From: an uncultured Pseudomonas sp.
Lineage (GTDB): Bacteria > Pseudomonadota > Gammaproteobacteria > Pseudomonadales > Pseudomonadaceae
DNA: 64,000 nt
NCBI RefSeq assembly: GCF_946886105.1
Contig: NZ_CAMPHV010000008.1
Coordinates: forward strand, 62,001 to 126,000
Direction: 5' to 3'
Shown here: piece by piece, positions 1-9,063 of the stretch
How the letters are laid out: every line of letters begins with the position of its first letter
Position numbering within the stretch: position 1 is the first letter of the stretch
Made by a program: the position numbers and the translations under genes
The notes under the pieces: generated by a model
Told to the model about the DNA's origin: nothing
Databases searched by the model: none
What the model saw: only the letters and a program-made list of their open reading frames with translations

Positions 1-1037
1 CGCAACACCCGCTCGAGCAGCAGCGGGTCGCTGCGCACCCACAGATCGGCGCAGTGCAGTTCCAGCTCGACGCCCTGCCCCTTGGCCTCGTCGCGGGTCT
101 CCACGCTGAGCCGTTCGAGCAGGGGCCGCAAAGGAAAGACTTCCGGTTTGACTTGCACGCCGCCCGGCAGGGTCAGACGGGTGTAATCGAACAAGGATTG
201 CAGCAGACGGCCGAGCTGCTCGACCGATATCGCCAGGCGGCTGCTGACCCGGCGGATTTCCGGCTCCTGGCTTTGTTCGAGCAGATGCTGGGCATACAGG
301 CCCATCGCGTTCAGCGGCTGGCGCAGGTCATGGCTGGCGGCCGCGAGCAGACGTAGTTTGCGCGCATCGTCGGCCTCCGCGCGCTGCCGCGCCAGATCGA
401 GCAGGCGCAGGTTGAGCCAGGCGCCGCGCTGGCCATGTTCCTGTAAATAGGCGCCGACGCTGCCGATCAGGTTCGCGCAAATCAGAAACAACCCCTGAAA
501 CGCCAGCGTCGGGCCGCCTTCACCGAACGACACGCCGATCAACAGGAACAACAGACAAAATCCCCAAGCCGCGACGCTGATCGCCCGGAACGAAACCCCG
601 AGCAGCACATAGCCGAACAACAGGATCAGAAACAGCCCGTCGTAAGGCATCGGCTCGCCGCGTGCCCAGGCCACGTAGATGATCAGCACGACACAGACGC
701 CATTCAGCGCGTAGACGCCGATATAGGCGAGCAAGGCCCGACGCGGCGGCGCCTGCGGGCGGCGGCAATAGAAATAGCCGGCGGCCACGCCGAGTATCGC
801 CAGCAGCCGTAGCGGGATGACCGATAGGCTCACCGTCAGCGGCAACAACCATAGATCGAGCGCGGTATAGATGAGCTGAAAGGCAATCGCGGTGCCGACG
901 ATCAACAACAGTCGGCGGCGCATGCGCTGCACCCGGTGTTCGAGGAACCCCGCTTCCAGCATCCGGGTGAAGCGCAGGTTGCGATAGCCACGGCGCTGCT
1001 GGGACAACAGCAAGCGCTCCTCGCGCGTCTGGGTCAT
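1..1037 (-). CDS. Membrane sensor histidine kinase (partial, C-terminus outside window)
   Basis: The first 345 residues of a histidine kinase run off the left edge. About six hydrophobic segments lie between residues 43 and 198, followed by a HisKA phosphoacceptor region with the motif ASHDLRQPLNAMGLY, in which His236 is the expected phosphorylated residue. The missing part should hold the ATPase domain. Kinases with this HDLRQPLNA box often carry a C-terminal receiver, but that cannot be seen here. The start at 1037 is 18 bp downstream of lifO on the same strand, so the gene may be co-transcribed with the lipase genes. The signal sensed is unknown; no periplasmic sensor domain is visible, only the membrane helices. 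Confidence 0.85.
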   Translation of the reverse strand, partial: MTQTREERLLLSQQRRGYRNLRFTRMLEAGFLEHRVQRMRRRLLLIVGTAIAFQLIYTALDLWLLPLTVSLSVIPLRLLAILGVAAGYFYCRRPQAPPRRALLAYIGVYALNGVCVVLIIYVAWARGEPMPYDGLFLILLFGYVLLGVSFRAISVAAWGFCLLFLLIGVSFGEGGPTLAFQGLFLICANLIGSVGAYLQEHGQRGAWLNLRLLDLARQRAEADDARKLRLLAAASHDLRQPLNAMGLYAQHLLEQSQEPEIRRVSSRLAISVEQLGRLLQSLFDYTRLTLPGGVQVKPEVFPLRPLLERLSVETRDEAKGQGVELELHCADLWVRSDPLLLERVL

Positions 1038-1055
1038 CACGCCCGCTCCCAGCGC

Positions 1056-2132
1056 TTACATCTCGGAGTCTTGCGGGTCCTGCTGTTTGGCGGCGATGGC
1101 GTCATAGGTATCGACTCGGTGCTGGTCGGTGTCGCTGAAGAGACGTTGGCGCAAACGCTGCTGCTCGCGCTGCCGATCCGCCGCACTCAGGCCATCGCCT
1201 TGCAGCTTGGCCAGCTCGTCGCGGTAAACCGCATAGCGTTGCTGCCAGTCGCGCTCCTGTCGTTGCTCGACGAGCAAGCGCTCCACCGTCTCTGCAGCAT
1301 AGGTCTGCGTCAGAAATTCGCGTTGCTGCTGCTCGCTGGCGCCTTGTTGCCATAGTCGCTCGCTCTGCGCCTGTTGCGCGAGCGCCTGTTGCTGCCGCTC
1401 TTCGCTGGCGCGCATGGCGTCCGGCAGTTGTGCGCGCAACTGTTCCTGCAAATCGGCTTTGCCCTGCTCGCTCAAATCCTCACGCGCCTGCAGCGCCAGG
1501 CTGTCGAGGGTGTAACGCGCATAGGCCTCTTCGGCACCGAACAGCGCTTCGGTCTCGGCGGACGAAAAATGCGCCCGGCGCAATTGCGCCAAACCGTCGA
1601 ACGCCTGCTGCAGGGCCGCCAGCTGGTTTTCCGGGCGTGCTTGCTGTTGCGCGCTCAAGGGTTGCTGCATCAGCGCCAGGCTGGCCCGCTTGTAATCCAG
1701 GTAATTGCCGAGCAAACCGAACAACTGCCCCAAGGCCGGCTCCTGCAAGCGCGAGTTGGCATCGGCCAGCAAGGCTTCGACCGCTGCTTCCAGTCCGGCC
1801 TGATCGGCGGCGCTGAGAAAGTAATCGAAGTAATCGCGTAGCGCCAGTTGCAACACCAGGTTGCCGGCGGCATCGGTTTTCAGCTCGCCGTCCACCTCGG
1901 TGCCTTGCAGACCCGGCAGTTGCGCAGGCCCGGCGACGGGGCTCGGCGACGGGGCCTTGGGCTGGCTGCGCAGCAGCGCACCGGCGGAGACCTCATCCAG
2001 CACCCGGGTAGGCGCGGTGGCAGCCTTGAATTCGCCCGTCGGCGCTGTGGGCCATTGCCAGTAGAGCGTGGCGGCGCTGGCGGCGATCGCCAGCCCGGCA
2101 ACCGAGCAGATGGTGCGATAAGGCAGAGTCAT
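1056..2132 (-). CDS. lifO: Lipase-specific foldase (lipase chaperone) LifO
   Basis: This 358-residue steric chaperone is anchored in the inner membrane and folds the secreted lipase encoded just upstream before its export by type II secretion. Residues 9-26 form the N-terminal membrane anchor and residues 30-75 a Pro/Ala-rich linker. Residues 99-108 read RDYFDYFLSA, a full match to the Lif signature RxxFDY(F/C)L(S/T)A. The rest is a long Gln/Ala/Leu-rich helical region, as in Lif proteins that embrace the lipase. The usual order lipA-lif is kept, with a 93-bp gap that holds a hairpin. Confidence 0.96.
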   Translation of the reverse strand: MTLPYRTICSVAGLAIAASAATLYWQWPTAPTGEFKAATAPTRVLDEVSAGALLRSQPKAPSPSPVAGPAQLPGLQGTEVDGELKTDAAGNLVLQLALRDYFDYFLSAADQAGLEAAVEALLADANSRLQEPALGQLFGLLGNYLDYKRASLALMQQPLSAQQQARPENQLAALQQAFDGLAQLRRAHFSSAETEALFGAEEAYARYTLDSLALQAREDLSEQGKADLQEQLRAQLPDAMRASEERQQQALAQQAQSERLWQQGASEQQQREFLTQTYAAETVERLLVEQRQERDWQQRYAVYRDELAKLQGDGLSAADRQREQQRLRQRLFSDTDQHRVDTYDAIAAKQQDPQDSEM

Positions 2133-2166
2133 GCGTCCTCCGGAAAACTATCGACGACAAACGCAG

Positions 2167-2200
2167 AGCGCCTGGCACGATGCAAGATCGGCCAGGCGCT
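2167..2200. other. Intercistronic hairpin between lipA and lifO
   Basis: A perfect 10-bp inverted repeat, AGCGCCTGGC and GCCAGGCGCT, with a 14-nt loop lies in the lipA-lifO gap. There is no U-run after it on the coding (minus) strand. It looks more like an mRNA-stability or attenuation element that sets the lipase:foldase ratio than like a complete terminator. The role is inference. Confidence 0.5.
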
Positions 2201-2225
2201 TCGCGTCGCAATGGTCTGATGGCAA

Positions 2226-3155
2226 TCAGACGCCCTTGTTTCTCAGGCGATTGGCATGTTGACGATACAGCGACACCGGATCGGTCCAGCCGCGGATGCC
2301 GAACAGATGGTTGATCGCATCGACGTGGTTCAGGTTGTAGCTGTCGCCCAATACCTGGCCCAGGTAGGTGGAGCAGACGCCGACCAGACCATCGTTCTTC
2401 TCGCTACCGAACGCCAGGCCGGTGATGGCAAGGAACGGGTCCACGGCATCGAAGACGTTGGTGTAAGAGGTGTTGCCGGTCCAGGAGAAGTAGCGAATGT
2501 TGTGCCCGCGTACGTTGTGCACTTCGGTGGACTTGGCGCAGTAGCTGCTGGTGTTGACGCCCCACGGGTGGCGGCTGTTGAGCGCAGCGGTGCCGGCGGT
2601 GGTCAGGGTTTTCAGGGCATCGATGCCGCTCTGCGGGTTGCTGGAGCCGGACAGCAGGTTGATCACCGCGCCCAGGGCATTGGCCAGGGCATTGGCGCCG
2701 CCTTCGATAGCGCTGTTGGGCGGAATCACCCCGCGCAGCACGTCGGCCACCTTCGAACCCTTGTTGACGCCATTGATCGAGGTCACCGAGGCGACCAGAT
2801 CCGGGCGCAAGGAAGCGGCGACACGCGAGGTCGGCGAACCCTGGCTGTGGCCGATCAGGTTGACCTTGCCGCCGTTGGCACCGGCCCACGGCACTATCTG
2901 CTGCGCCAGCGCGGCCCCGCGCTGCTCGCTGTCGTTCAGCGCGGAAACGCTGGCGACATAGACCTTGGCGCCGTCGCGCTCGAGGTTCCAGGGGATGGTG
3001 TGGAAATAGTTGATCAAGCCGCCGATGGTGTCGAAACCGGTGACACCGTGCACCAGCACGATCGGATACTTGGTTTGGGTATAGGTGCCGGCTTGGGCCT
3101 CGACGGCGCCAAGCAGAGCCAGACCGGCAAGAGCAGTAGTGAAGGTACGACGCAT
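2226..3155 (-). CDS. lipA: Secreted triacylglycerol lipase (family I.1/I.2)
   Basis: This extracellular lipase has 309 residues, including a signal peptide of about 23 residues ending near AQA. The catalytic triad is readable by comparison with P. aeruginosa LipA: Ser104 in GHSQG, Asp255 in NDGLVG and His277 in NLNHVD. Cys206 and Cys261 are placed to form the family disulphide. The nucleophile elbow is GHSQG rather than the GHSHG of many family I.1 lipases. The frame is open far upstream, but the start at 3155 has an AGGAGG ribosome site and directly precedes the signal peptide. The cognate foldase follows downstream. Confidence 0.96.
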   Translation of the reverse strand: MRRTFTTALAGLALLGAVEAQAGTYTQTKYPIVLVHGVTGFDTIGGLINYFHTIPWNLERDGAKVYVASVSALNDSEQRGAALAQQIVPWAGANGGKVNLIGHSQGSPTSRVAASLRPDLVASVTSINGVNKGSKVADVLRGVIPPNSAIEGGANALANALGAVINLLSGSSNPQSGIDALKTLTTAGTAALNSRHPWGVNTSSYCAKSTEVHNVRGHNIRYFSWTGNTSYTNVFDAVDPFLAITGLAFGSEKNDGLVGVCSTYLGQVLGDSYNLNHVDAINHLFGIRGWTDPVSLYRQHANRLRNKGV

Positions 3156-3267
3156 GGGATGCCTCCTGATTATTATTGTTGGCGCCGGGAGACTGCGTCC
3201 GACGTGCAACAAGTGTAAGCAGGAGGGAAAACCTATCCCATCGCCCAGATGGGTGACTGGCGATGGG

Positions 3268-3834
3268 CTATTGGCGATTCGCCGCTGGCGCCGAGGCGAT
3301 CGCCTGCTCGACCGCGGCGAGCAACGCCGGATCATCCGCCAGGGTGGTACTGGGGAAGCTGGCGAGCACCCGGCCCTGGCGGTCGACCACGTATTTGAAG
3401 AAGTTCCAGCCCGGCGCCTGACTCTGCGCCGCCAGGCCCTTGAACAGGCCGATGGCATCGGCACCGCTGACCCGCTGCGGTTCGCTCATGGCGAAGGTCA
3501 CGCCGTAATTGACATAGCAGACCTTGGCGGTTTCTTCGCTACTGCCGGCCTCTTGCTTGAAGTCGTCGGACGGCACGCCGAGCACCTCCAGGCCTTCCCC
3601 CTTGTAGCGCTGATAAAGCGCCTCCAGCCCTTTGAACTGCGGGGTGAAACCGCAGAAGCTGGCGGTATTGACCACCAGCAACGGCTTGCCGGCGAAGCGC
3701 TCGCACAGATCGATGCTGTCCTTGCTACGCAACTGGGTCAGCTCGCCCTGCAGCAGCGCTGAGCATTCATCGGCCAGCGCGGGGACGGCGATAGCGCTCA
3801 ATAACAGCGAAATGGCGAAGGCGCGCAGCAACAT
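3268..3834 (-). CDS. Periplasmic glutathione peroxidase-like thiol peroxidase
   Basis: The protein has 188 residues with an N-terminal signal peptide (about 1-21, ending ALA), so it is probably periplasmic. It has the glutathione-peroxidase fold signature: a peroxidatic Cys61 in [12 protein letters not shown], followed by the GWNFFKY segment carrying the family Trp/Asn. Such bacterial enzymes reduce hydroperoxides and often use thioredoxin-like donors rather than glutathione. The lipase gene starts 112 bp downstream on the same strand with its own ribosome site, so no operon link is obvious. Confidence 0.88.
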   Translation of the reverse strand: MLLRAFAISLLLSAIAVPALADECSALLQGELTQLRSKDSIDLCERFAGKPLLVVNTASFCGFTPQFKGLEALYQRYKGEGLEVLGVPSDDFKQEAGSSEETAKVCYVNYGVTFAMSEPQRVSGADAIGLFKGLAAQSQAPGWNFFKYVVDRQGRVLASFPSTTLADDPALLAAVEQAIASAPAANRQ

Positions 3835-3905
3835 GGCGAGCTCCTGAACGAAGGCGAAAACCCGACGCTACGCGCCTGCCAAGGCAGTGGCAACAGGCAT
3901 CGGGC

Positions 3906-4031
3906 TTAACACACGCCTATGCCCAACTGCATAAATGCCAAGCCGCTTTGCAGCCAAGCCCACCAGATCAAGCCGAGCAAGGCTGCGCCGGCCAGCGCCA
4001 GTGCGCTATTCAACCAGTAGTGTGTGTTCAT
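3906..4031 (-). CDS. 41-residue single-span membrane protein coupled to the MFS gene
   Basis: The product starts MNTHYWLNSALALAG and is one hydrophobic helix with an LIWWAWLQ centre, ending at a Cys. Its ATG overlaps the TGA of the upstream MFS gene as ATGA, a translational-coupling layout that strongly suggests a real gene. It is too short for ordinary ORF calling. A small partner subunit of the MFS transporter is a reasonable reading; similar short proteins downstream of such transporters have been annotated as small subunits. No enzymatic motif is present. Confidence 0.7.
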   Translation of the reverse strand: MNTHYWLNSALALAGAALLGLIWWAWLQSGLAFMQLGIGVC

Positions 4032-5236
4032 GCCCCGACCTCGAGATTGCGCAGACGCGCGACCGGCTGCTCGCGCACCGGCCAGTTCAGCGCCGCGGCC
4101 ATCAGGCTGAGCAGGATCGCGATCTGCCAGACCAGTTCGTAGCTGCCCGTGCGGTCATATAAATAACCGCCCAACCAACCACCCATAAACGCCCCGAGCT
4201 GATGGAACAGGAAGACGATGCCGCCGAGCATCGACAAGTTGCGCACGCCGAACAGAGTCGCCACCGTACCGTTGGTCAAAGGCACCGTGGATAGCCACAA
4301 CAACCCCATGGCGATGCCGAACGCATAAGCGCTCCAAGCCGTCAGCGGTGTCAGCACGAACAACGTGATCACCACCGCGCGCGCCAGGTACAGCGCACTG
4401 AGCAGGCGCGGCTTGGATATCCGTCCGCCGAGCCAGCCGGCGCCATAGGTGCCGAAGATATTGAACAACCCGACCAGCGCCAACACCGTGGTGCCGACCA
4501 GCGCCGGCAAATGTTGATCGACCAGATACGCCGGCAGGTGCACGCCGATGAACACCACCTGGAAGCCACAAACGAAGAACCCCAGGCCCAGCAGCCAGAA
4601 CCCGGAATGCCCGGCGGCTTCGCGCAACGCCTCGCGCAGTGTCTGTTCCTGGCCCAGGCTCGGCAACGGCCGGTCCTTGACCATCGTCGCCAACGGCAGG
4701 ATCAGCGCGACCAGCAGAGCGAGGGCGAACAATGCCGCCGACCAGCCCAACCAACTGATCAACCCGAGGGTACCGGGCAACATGGCGAACTGACCGAAGG
4801 AGCCGGCCGCCGCGACTATGCCCATCGCCAGGCTGCGTTTTTCCACCGGCACCGCGCGGCCGACCGCGCCGAGAATCACCGAAAACGAAGTGCCGGACAG
4901 CCCCAGGCCGATCAACAAACCCGCGCTCAGCGACAGCGACCATGGCGAATCCGCCAACCCCATGGTCAGCAGGCCGAGGCCGTAGAGGATGCCGCCGAGA
5001 ATGATCGTGCGCCGCGCCCCGAAGCGATCCGCCACAGCACCGGCGAACGGCTGGGCCAGGCCCCAGATCAGGTTCTGCAGGGCGATGGCGAAAGCGAACA
5101 CCTCGCGCCCCCAACCGAATTCGGCGCTCATCGGCGGCAGAAACAAACCGAAGCCATGACGAATGCCCAACGACAGCGCCAGGATCAACGACCCGCCCAG
5201 AAGTATCCCCAGCCCGGCGCGTCCTATTGTCCTCAT
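4028..5236 (-). CDS. MFS transporter (OxlT-like branch)
   Basis: This is a 402-residue major facilitator with about 12 hydrophobic helices. The loop between helices 2 and 3 reads GAVADRFGARRT, the standard MFS motif GxxxDRxGxRR. The N-terminus (LSLGIRHGFGLFLPPMS) resembles the monocarboxylate/oxalate-formate antiporter branch, so the substrate may be a small organic acid; this is inference. A perfect palindrome overlaps the likely promoter, and a 41-codon gene overlaps the stop codon. Confidence 0.88.
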   Translation of the reverse strand: MRTIGRAGLGILLGGSLILALSLGIRHGFGLFLPPMSAEFGWGREVFAFAIALQNLIWGLAQPFAGAVADRFGARRTIILGGILYGLGLLTMGLADSPWSLSLSAGLLIGLGLSGTSFSVILGAVGRAVPVEKRSLAMGIVAAAGSFGQFAMLPGTLGLISWLGWSAALFALALLVALILPLATMVKDRPLPSLGQEQTLREALREAAGHSGFWLLGLGFFVCGFQVVFIGVHLPAYLVDQHLPALVGTTVLALVGLFNIFGTYGAGWLGGRISKPRLLSALYLARAVVITLFVLTPLTAWSAYAFGIAMGLLWLSTVPLTNGTVATLFGVRNLSMLGGIVFLFHQLGAFMGGWLGGYLYDRTGSYELVWQIAILLSLMAAALNWPVREQPVARLRNLEVGA

Positions 5237-5262
5237 GTTCCAGTCTCCAGGCTGCTCAATCT

Positions 5263-5276
5263 TGATCGAACGATCA
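5263..5276. promoter_or_regulatory. Candidate operator upstream of the MFS gene
   Basis: The sequence TGATCGAACGATCA is an inverted repeat of TGATCG around two bases, 27-40 bp upstream of the MFS start. The size and position fit a dimeric repressor site of TetR type. No local TetR gene is seen, so the regulator is unknown. Confidence 0.4.
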
Positions 5277-5325
5277 GGTCGCTAAGATTGACGCCCGGCA
5301 ACACTTAAAACAAGTCGACCATCGA

Positions 5326-6213
5326 CTAATCGAGAACCAGCGCGGAGGCCGCCGCGCGCTGCTGAAAGAAGCGCAATAGCTCTTCGCGGTAGTGACCATA
5401 AACCTGCGGCGGTAGCCAGCGCCGGTAAAGCGCCAATAGCGTCTCCGGTTGCGCGGAAATCTCACGTATGGCGTGGTCCAAATGCATGGCCATACGCGCG
5501 CCCCAGGCGTTTCGCGGGCAATAGATACCCACCTGCACCAAATGCGGACTCTCGCGCAGCGGCACGCTGACCAGTGGCTCGCTGAGACTGAAGTGTCGCG
5601 CGACCTCGGTGTAGATCAACGGGTAATCGAATACATAATCCAAACGCCCATGGCTGACCATCAGCAGCAAATTTTCGCCCGCCATACTGCCGCCCAGTGC
5701 CTGAATGCGCCCCTCGACCTGAGCCTGATGCAGCCGCTCGCGAATTTCCTCGGGATACACCCGACTCTTCGCCAAGGCACCGCGTAGATAGGTTCTGCCG
5801 AATAACCAGTCGAGGCTGACCTTGCCGTCCTCGATCAACAATTGATCGAGGGTTTGTCGACGGACCAACACATGAATGGGCGTAAAGAGCATGAGGGGCA
5901 CGAAATAGCCAACGCGGTCACGCTCCGCGCTTTGCAAATGCCCGTTGCTGCATAGGTTATCCAGCGCATCCATGTGCTGTTTGATACGACTCATGGGCAA
6001 TACCTTGTAGCGCATCTGCAACTCGGGCAATTGCGCTTCGAGCAAACGCATGGAATCGAACAGGATGCCGCCGGTCACCTGGCCATTGTGCACGTTGAAT
6101 GCACCGGGCAACGGCACCACGCCCCAGACCAACGGCTCGGCCTGTACCAGCGGCACCGCGGGCAACAAGCCGAGTGTCATGGCCAGCAGTGCGAACTTAA
6201 ATGACCTGATCAC
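5326..6213 (-). CDS. Periplasmic solute-binding-like protein (TIGR02285-type)
   Basis: The protein has 295 residues and a clear signal peptide (MIRSFKFALLAMTLGL to about AQA), followed by a type II periplasmic-binding fold like those of amino-acid binding proteins. No transporter genes are adjacent, which is usual for this family of orphan binding proteins in Pseudomonas; the ligand is unknown. The frame is open 11 codons further upstream to a TTG. The GTG at 6213 is preferred because it has an AAGG site nine bases ahead and gives a clean signal peptide. Confidence 0.8.
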   Translation of the reverse strand: MIRSFKFALLAMTLGLLPAVPLVQAEPLVWGVVPLPGAFNVHNGQVTGGILFDSMRLLEAQLPELQMRYKVLPMSRIKQHMDALDNLCSNGHLQSAERDRVGYFVPLMLFTPIHVLVRRQTLDQLLIEDGKVSLDWLFGRTYLRGALAKSRVYPEEIRERLHQAQVEGRIQALGGSMAGENLLLMVSHGRLDYVFDYPLIYTEVARHFSLSEPLVSVPLRESPHLVQVGIYCPRNAWGARMAMHLDHAIREISAQPETLLALYRRWLPPQVYGHYREELLRFFQQRAAASALVLD

Positions 6214-6360
6214 ACAAAAGCGCCTTTTCCGGATAGCCACTTTCAAACGTTAGCAGCTCGTCATAAGAAGTGCCTGGCACCTGGTTTTCCCGGAAAAAAC
6301 CTGAACGTGCCCGCCCGCGCGCCGGTCAACCGCAAGTCACCCATGATTGGAGAATCGAGC

Positions 6361-6693
6361 ATGAGTTCGCCCGAATACGCATCCTGCATGCAAGCGTGCA
6401 GCGCCTGCGCCATCGCCTGCGAGGTCTGCGCGTCGGCCTGCCTCCGGGAAGACGACGTGACCGCAATGGCCACCTGCATTCAACTCGACCGCGACTGCGC
6501 GGACATGTGTCACCTGGCGGAAGTACTGATGGCCCGCGAAAGCGGCTTGGTCGACGAGTTCTGCAGGCTCTGCGCGATCGTCTGCCAGGCCTGCGCCGAA
6601 GAGTGCCTCAAGCACCATCACGAGCATTGCCAGCAATGCGCCCAGGCTTGTCAGCGTTGCGCCGACGAATGCAATTCGCTGACCCTGGCTTGA
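6361..6693 (+). CDS. Four-helix-bundle copper-binding protein (Csp/DUF326 type)
   Basis: This 110-residue protein has 19 cysteines, mostly in CxxC or CxxxC spacing along predicted helices (for example CMQACSACAIACEVC and CQQCAQACQRC). That is the hallmark of the Csp copper-storage family, whose Cys-lined core holds many Cu(I) ions. No signal peptide is seen, so it is the cytosolic Csp3-like type. The start at 6361 is supported by GGAG nine bases upstream; the frame opens earlier at 6307 without a ribosome site. It ends 8 bp from cobS, convergently. Confidence 0.87.
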   Translation: MSSPEYASCMQACSACAIACEVCASACLREDDVTAMATCIQLDRDCADMCHLAEVLMARESGLVDEFCRLCAIVCQACAEECLKHHHEHCQQCAQACQRCADECNSLTLA

Positions 6694-6701
6694 GCCAGTG
6701 A

Positions 6702-7439
6702 TTACAGGCTGAGAGCCAAGGCCAGCAGAACCACGCATTCGAGCGTTTCCAACAGGGCGCCGGCGGTATCCCCGGTGGTGCCGCCGAGGCGCTGGCACAT
6801 CAGCCGCCGCAATAGCCAGAACGCTCCGAGCGCCGCCGCGATAGCCAGCAGCCCTGCACGCCCACCCAATAGCAGGCAGAACAGCGCGCTGGCGATCAGC
6901 ACGCGCCAGCCGATTGTGCGCGGCAGATTATCGGCCATGGCCTGGCCCAAACCACCGGGACGCACATAAGGCGTGACGAGAAACAGCGCCAGCAGTGCGC
7001 CGCGGCCGAGCAGCGGGGCCAGCAGCAACGCGCTGAACGCAGCCCCGGCGTCGAGCAACGTGGCCAGGGCGACGAATTTGAGCAACAGCAGCAGCACCAA
7101 CACGACCACCGCAATCGGTCCGCTGCGCGGGTCCCGCATGATCGTCAGGGTGCGTTCGCGATCGCCGAAACCGCCAGCCCAGGCGTCTGCGCTGTCGGCC
7201 AGGCCGTCGAGGTGCAGGCCGCCGCTCAGCGCCACCCAGAACGTCAGCAGCAAAGCCGCCTGCAACAGCGCCGGCGTGTCGCCGAGCAACCCGTGCGCGG
7301 CGACCAGCAACAGGCCGATCAGCAGCCCCACCAGCGGAAACCAGAGCAGCGAGCGGCCCATCTGCCGCGGCGTCGGCATACCGGCCAGGCGGATCGGCAG
7401 GCGGGTGAGAAATTGCAGGGCGATCAGTAACGGCGTCAT
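6702..7439 (-). CDS. cobS: Adenosylcobinamide-GDP ribazoletransferase (cobalamin synthase)
   Basis: CobS (CobV in Pseudomonas naming) is the inner-membrane enzyme that joins adenosylcobinamide-GDP and alpha-ribazole to give adenosylcobalamin. It has 245 residues and several membrane helices. The segments GGLHLDGLADSADAWAGG and MRDPRSGPIAV match the conserved Asp-rich and DxxxG motifs of the family. It is the last gene of the cobalamin operon, and its start overlaps the stop of the alpha-ribazole phosphatase gene by 4 bp. Confidence 0.95.
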   Translation of the reverse strand: MTPLLIALQFLTRLPIRLAGMPTPRQMGRSLLWFPLVGLLIGLLLVAAHGLLGDTPALLQAALLLTFWVALSGGLHLDGLADSADAWAGGFGDRERTLTIMRDPRSGPIAVVVLVLLLLLKFVALATLLDAGAAFSALLLAPLLGRGALLALFLVTPYVRPGGLGQAMADNLPRTIGWRVLIASALFCLLLGGRAGLLAIAAALGAFWLLRRLMCQRLGGTTGDTAGALLETLECVVLLALALSL

Positions 7440-8011
7440 ACCAACTCCTTCAGCGCACCCGTGCCATCGAGGCTCAAGCGGAAACGCTCAGCATAGCCAA
7501 CGTTGACCTGCAGCAAATCGCTGCGCGGCAGACCACGGGCCCGCGCCAACAGCAGGCGCATCACCCCGCCGTGGGTGATCAGCAGCAGACGCTCGCCGGC
7601 ATGCCGCTTGTGCAAACGCTGCAACGCGCCGAGCACGCGCGCCTCGAATGCCGGCAAGGGTTCGCCTTGCGGCGGGGTGAAGGCATAGGGGTCGGCCCAG
7701 AAGCGCCCGAGGTCCTCGGCCGCGGTCTGCATCAACTCGGCTGTGCTGCGCCCTTCCCAGGTGCCGAAATGCAGCTCCTGCAAGCCGGGCTCCAGGCTCA
7801 GCGGCAACGACTGCTGCGCGGCCAGCTCCTCGGCGAAACGCGCGCAACGCTGCAACGGCGAGCTGATCAGCCGATCCCAGGGCCCGCCGCCGATCACCGC
7901 GGCGCGCAATTGCGTCCAGCCGCCGGTGGTCAGGGCGTCATCGAGGCTGCCGCGCAAGCCGCCGCCCAGTTCGGTCTCGCCATGGCGCAGCAATTCCAGA
8001 TAAACCGTCAT
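7436..8011 (-). CDS. cobC: Alpha-ribazole phosphatase (histidine phosphatase)
   Basis: The enzyme has 191 residues in the histidine phosphatase superfamily. It has the RHGET catalytic motif at the N-terminus ([11 protein letters not shown]) and the second catalytic His in LITHGGVMR. In the operon it would dephosphorylate alpha-ribazole-5'-phosphate or the cobalamin phosphate made by CobT and CobS. It overlaps cobT and cobS by 4 bp on each side, implying translational coupling. Confidence 0.92.
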   Translation of the reverse strand: MTVYLELLRHGETELGGGLRGSLDDALTTGGWTQLRAAVIGGGPWDRLISSPLQRCARFAEELAAQQSLPLSLEPGLQELHFGTWEGRSTAELMQTAAEDLGRFWADPYAFTPPQGEPLPAFEARVLGALQRLHKRHAGERLLLITHGGVMRLLLARARGLPRSDLLQVNVGYAERFRLSLDGTGALKELV

Positions 8012-9063
8012 GCCGGCGATTCGGATACCGCCGCCTCGGCGAAGGTGGCCATTTCGTTATGCAGGCCGCAGGCCAGTTGCAGCAGCGGCACCGCCAAGGC
8101 TGCACCGCTGCCCTCGCCCAGGCGCAGGCCGAGGTCGAGCAAGGGCTCGGCCTGCATTTCGCCCAGCACGCGCTTGTGACCGGGCTCGGCGCCGCAGTGG
8201 GCGAACAGCAACCAGTCACGGCATGCCGGGTTCAGGCGCACCGCCAACAGCGCGGCGACGCTGCAGATAAAACCGTCCACCAGCACCGCGATGCCCTGCT
8301 GCGCGCAGGCGATATAGGCGCCGGTGAGCGCCACGATCTCGAAGCCGCCCAGGCGGCGCAGCGCCTCCAGTGGGTCGCCGCTGGCCGAACGGTGCAACTC
8401 CAGCGCCCGCTCGATAACCGCGGCCTTGCGCACCACCCCGGCGTGATCCAGGCCGGTACCGGGGCCGACCAGCTCGGTTGCGGCGCAATCCAGCAGCAGA
8501 CAGGCCAAAGCCGTGGCCGCGGTGGTATTGCCGATGCCCATCTCGCCGCCGATAAACAGCTGGCTACGCACCTCGCGGGCGCGCACGGCGGCGGCCTGGC
8601 CGGCGCCCAGGGCGAGCGTCAGCTGGGCGGCGCTCATCGCCGCTTCATGGAGGAAGTTGCGCGTGCCCGCGCCGATCTGCAGGTGACGCACACCACGCAG
8701 CGGCTCCAGCGGCGTGGCGGTGCCCAGGTCGATCACTTCCAGGGTCGCACCCAGTTGCCGCGCGAGCACGCTGATGGCCGCGCCCCCGCCGACGAAATTC
8801 GCCAGCATCTGCCCGGTCACCGCCTGGGGAAATGCCGAAACCCCCTCGGCGACCACGCCATGGTCGCCAGCGAAGATGCTGATCGCAATGCGCTCGACGC
8901 CCGGCCGTTGCTCGCCTTGCAGCGCCGCCAGTTGCACCGCCAAGTGCTCCAACCTGCCGAGAGAGCCGGCCGGCTTGGTCAGTTGCTGCTGACGGGCCAG
9001 GGCCTGCTCGCGTACCCGCTCATCCGCCGCCCAGCAGCTGTGTTGCCACCATTGCTCGCTCAC
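8008..9063 (-). CDS. cobT: Nicotinate-nucleotide--dimethylbenzimidazole phosphoribosyltransferase
   Basis: CobT (CobU in Pseudomonas naming) activates 5,6-dimethylbenzimidazole to alpha-ribazole phosphate. It has 351 residues, the usual length. The family motif [10 protein letters not shown] lies near residue 31, [15 protein letters not shown] follows in the N-terminal half, and GEGSGAALA near the C-terminus holds the catalytic Glu. Its substrate base is supplied by BluB, encoded upstream in the same operon. Both ends overlap neighbours by 4 bp. Confidence 0.96.
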   Translation of the reverse strand: MSEQWWQHSCWAADERVREQALARQQQLTKPAGSLGRLEHLAVQLAALQGEQRPGVERIAISIFAGDHGVVAEGVSAFPQAVTGQMLANFVGGGAAISVLARQLGATLEVIDLGTATPLEPLRGVRHLQIGAGTRNFLHEAAMSAAQLTLALGAGQAAAVRAREVRSQLFIGGEMGIGNTTAATALACLLLDCAATELVGPGTGLDHAGVVRKAAVIERALELHRSASGDPLEALRRLGGFEIVALTGAYIACAQQGIAVLVDGFICSVAALLAVRLNPACRDWLLFAHCGAEPGHKRVLGEMQAEPLLDLGLRLGEGSGAALAVPLLQLACGLHNEMATFAEAAVSESPA

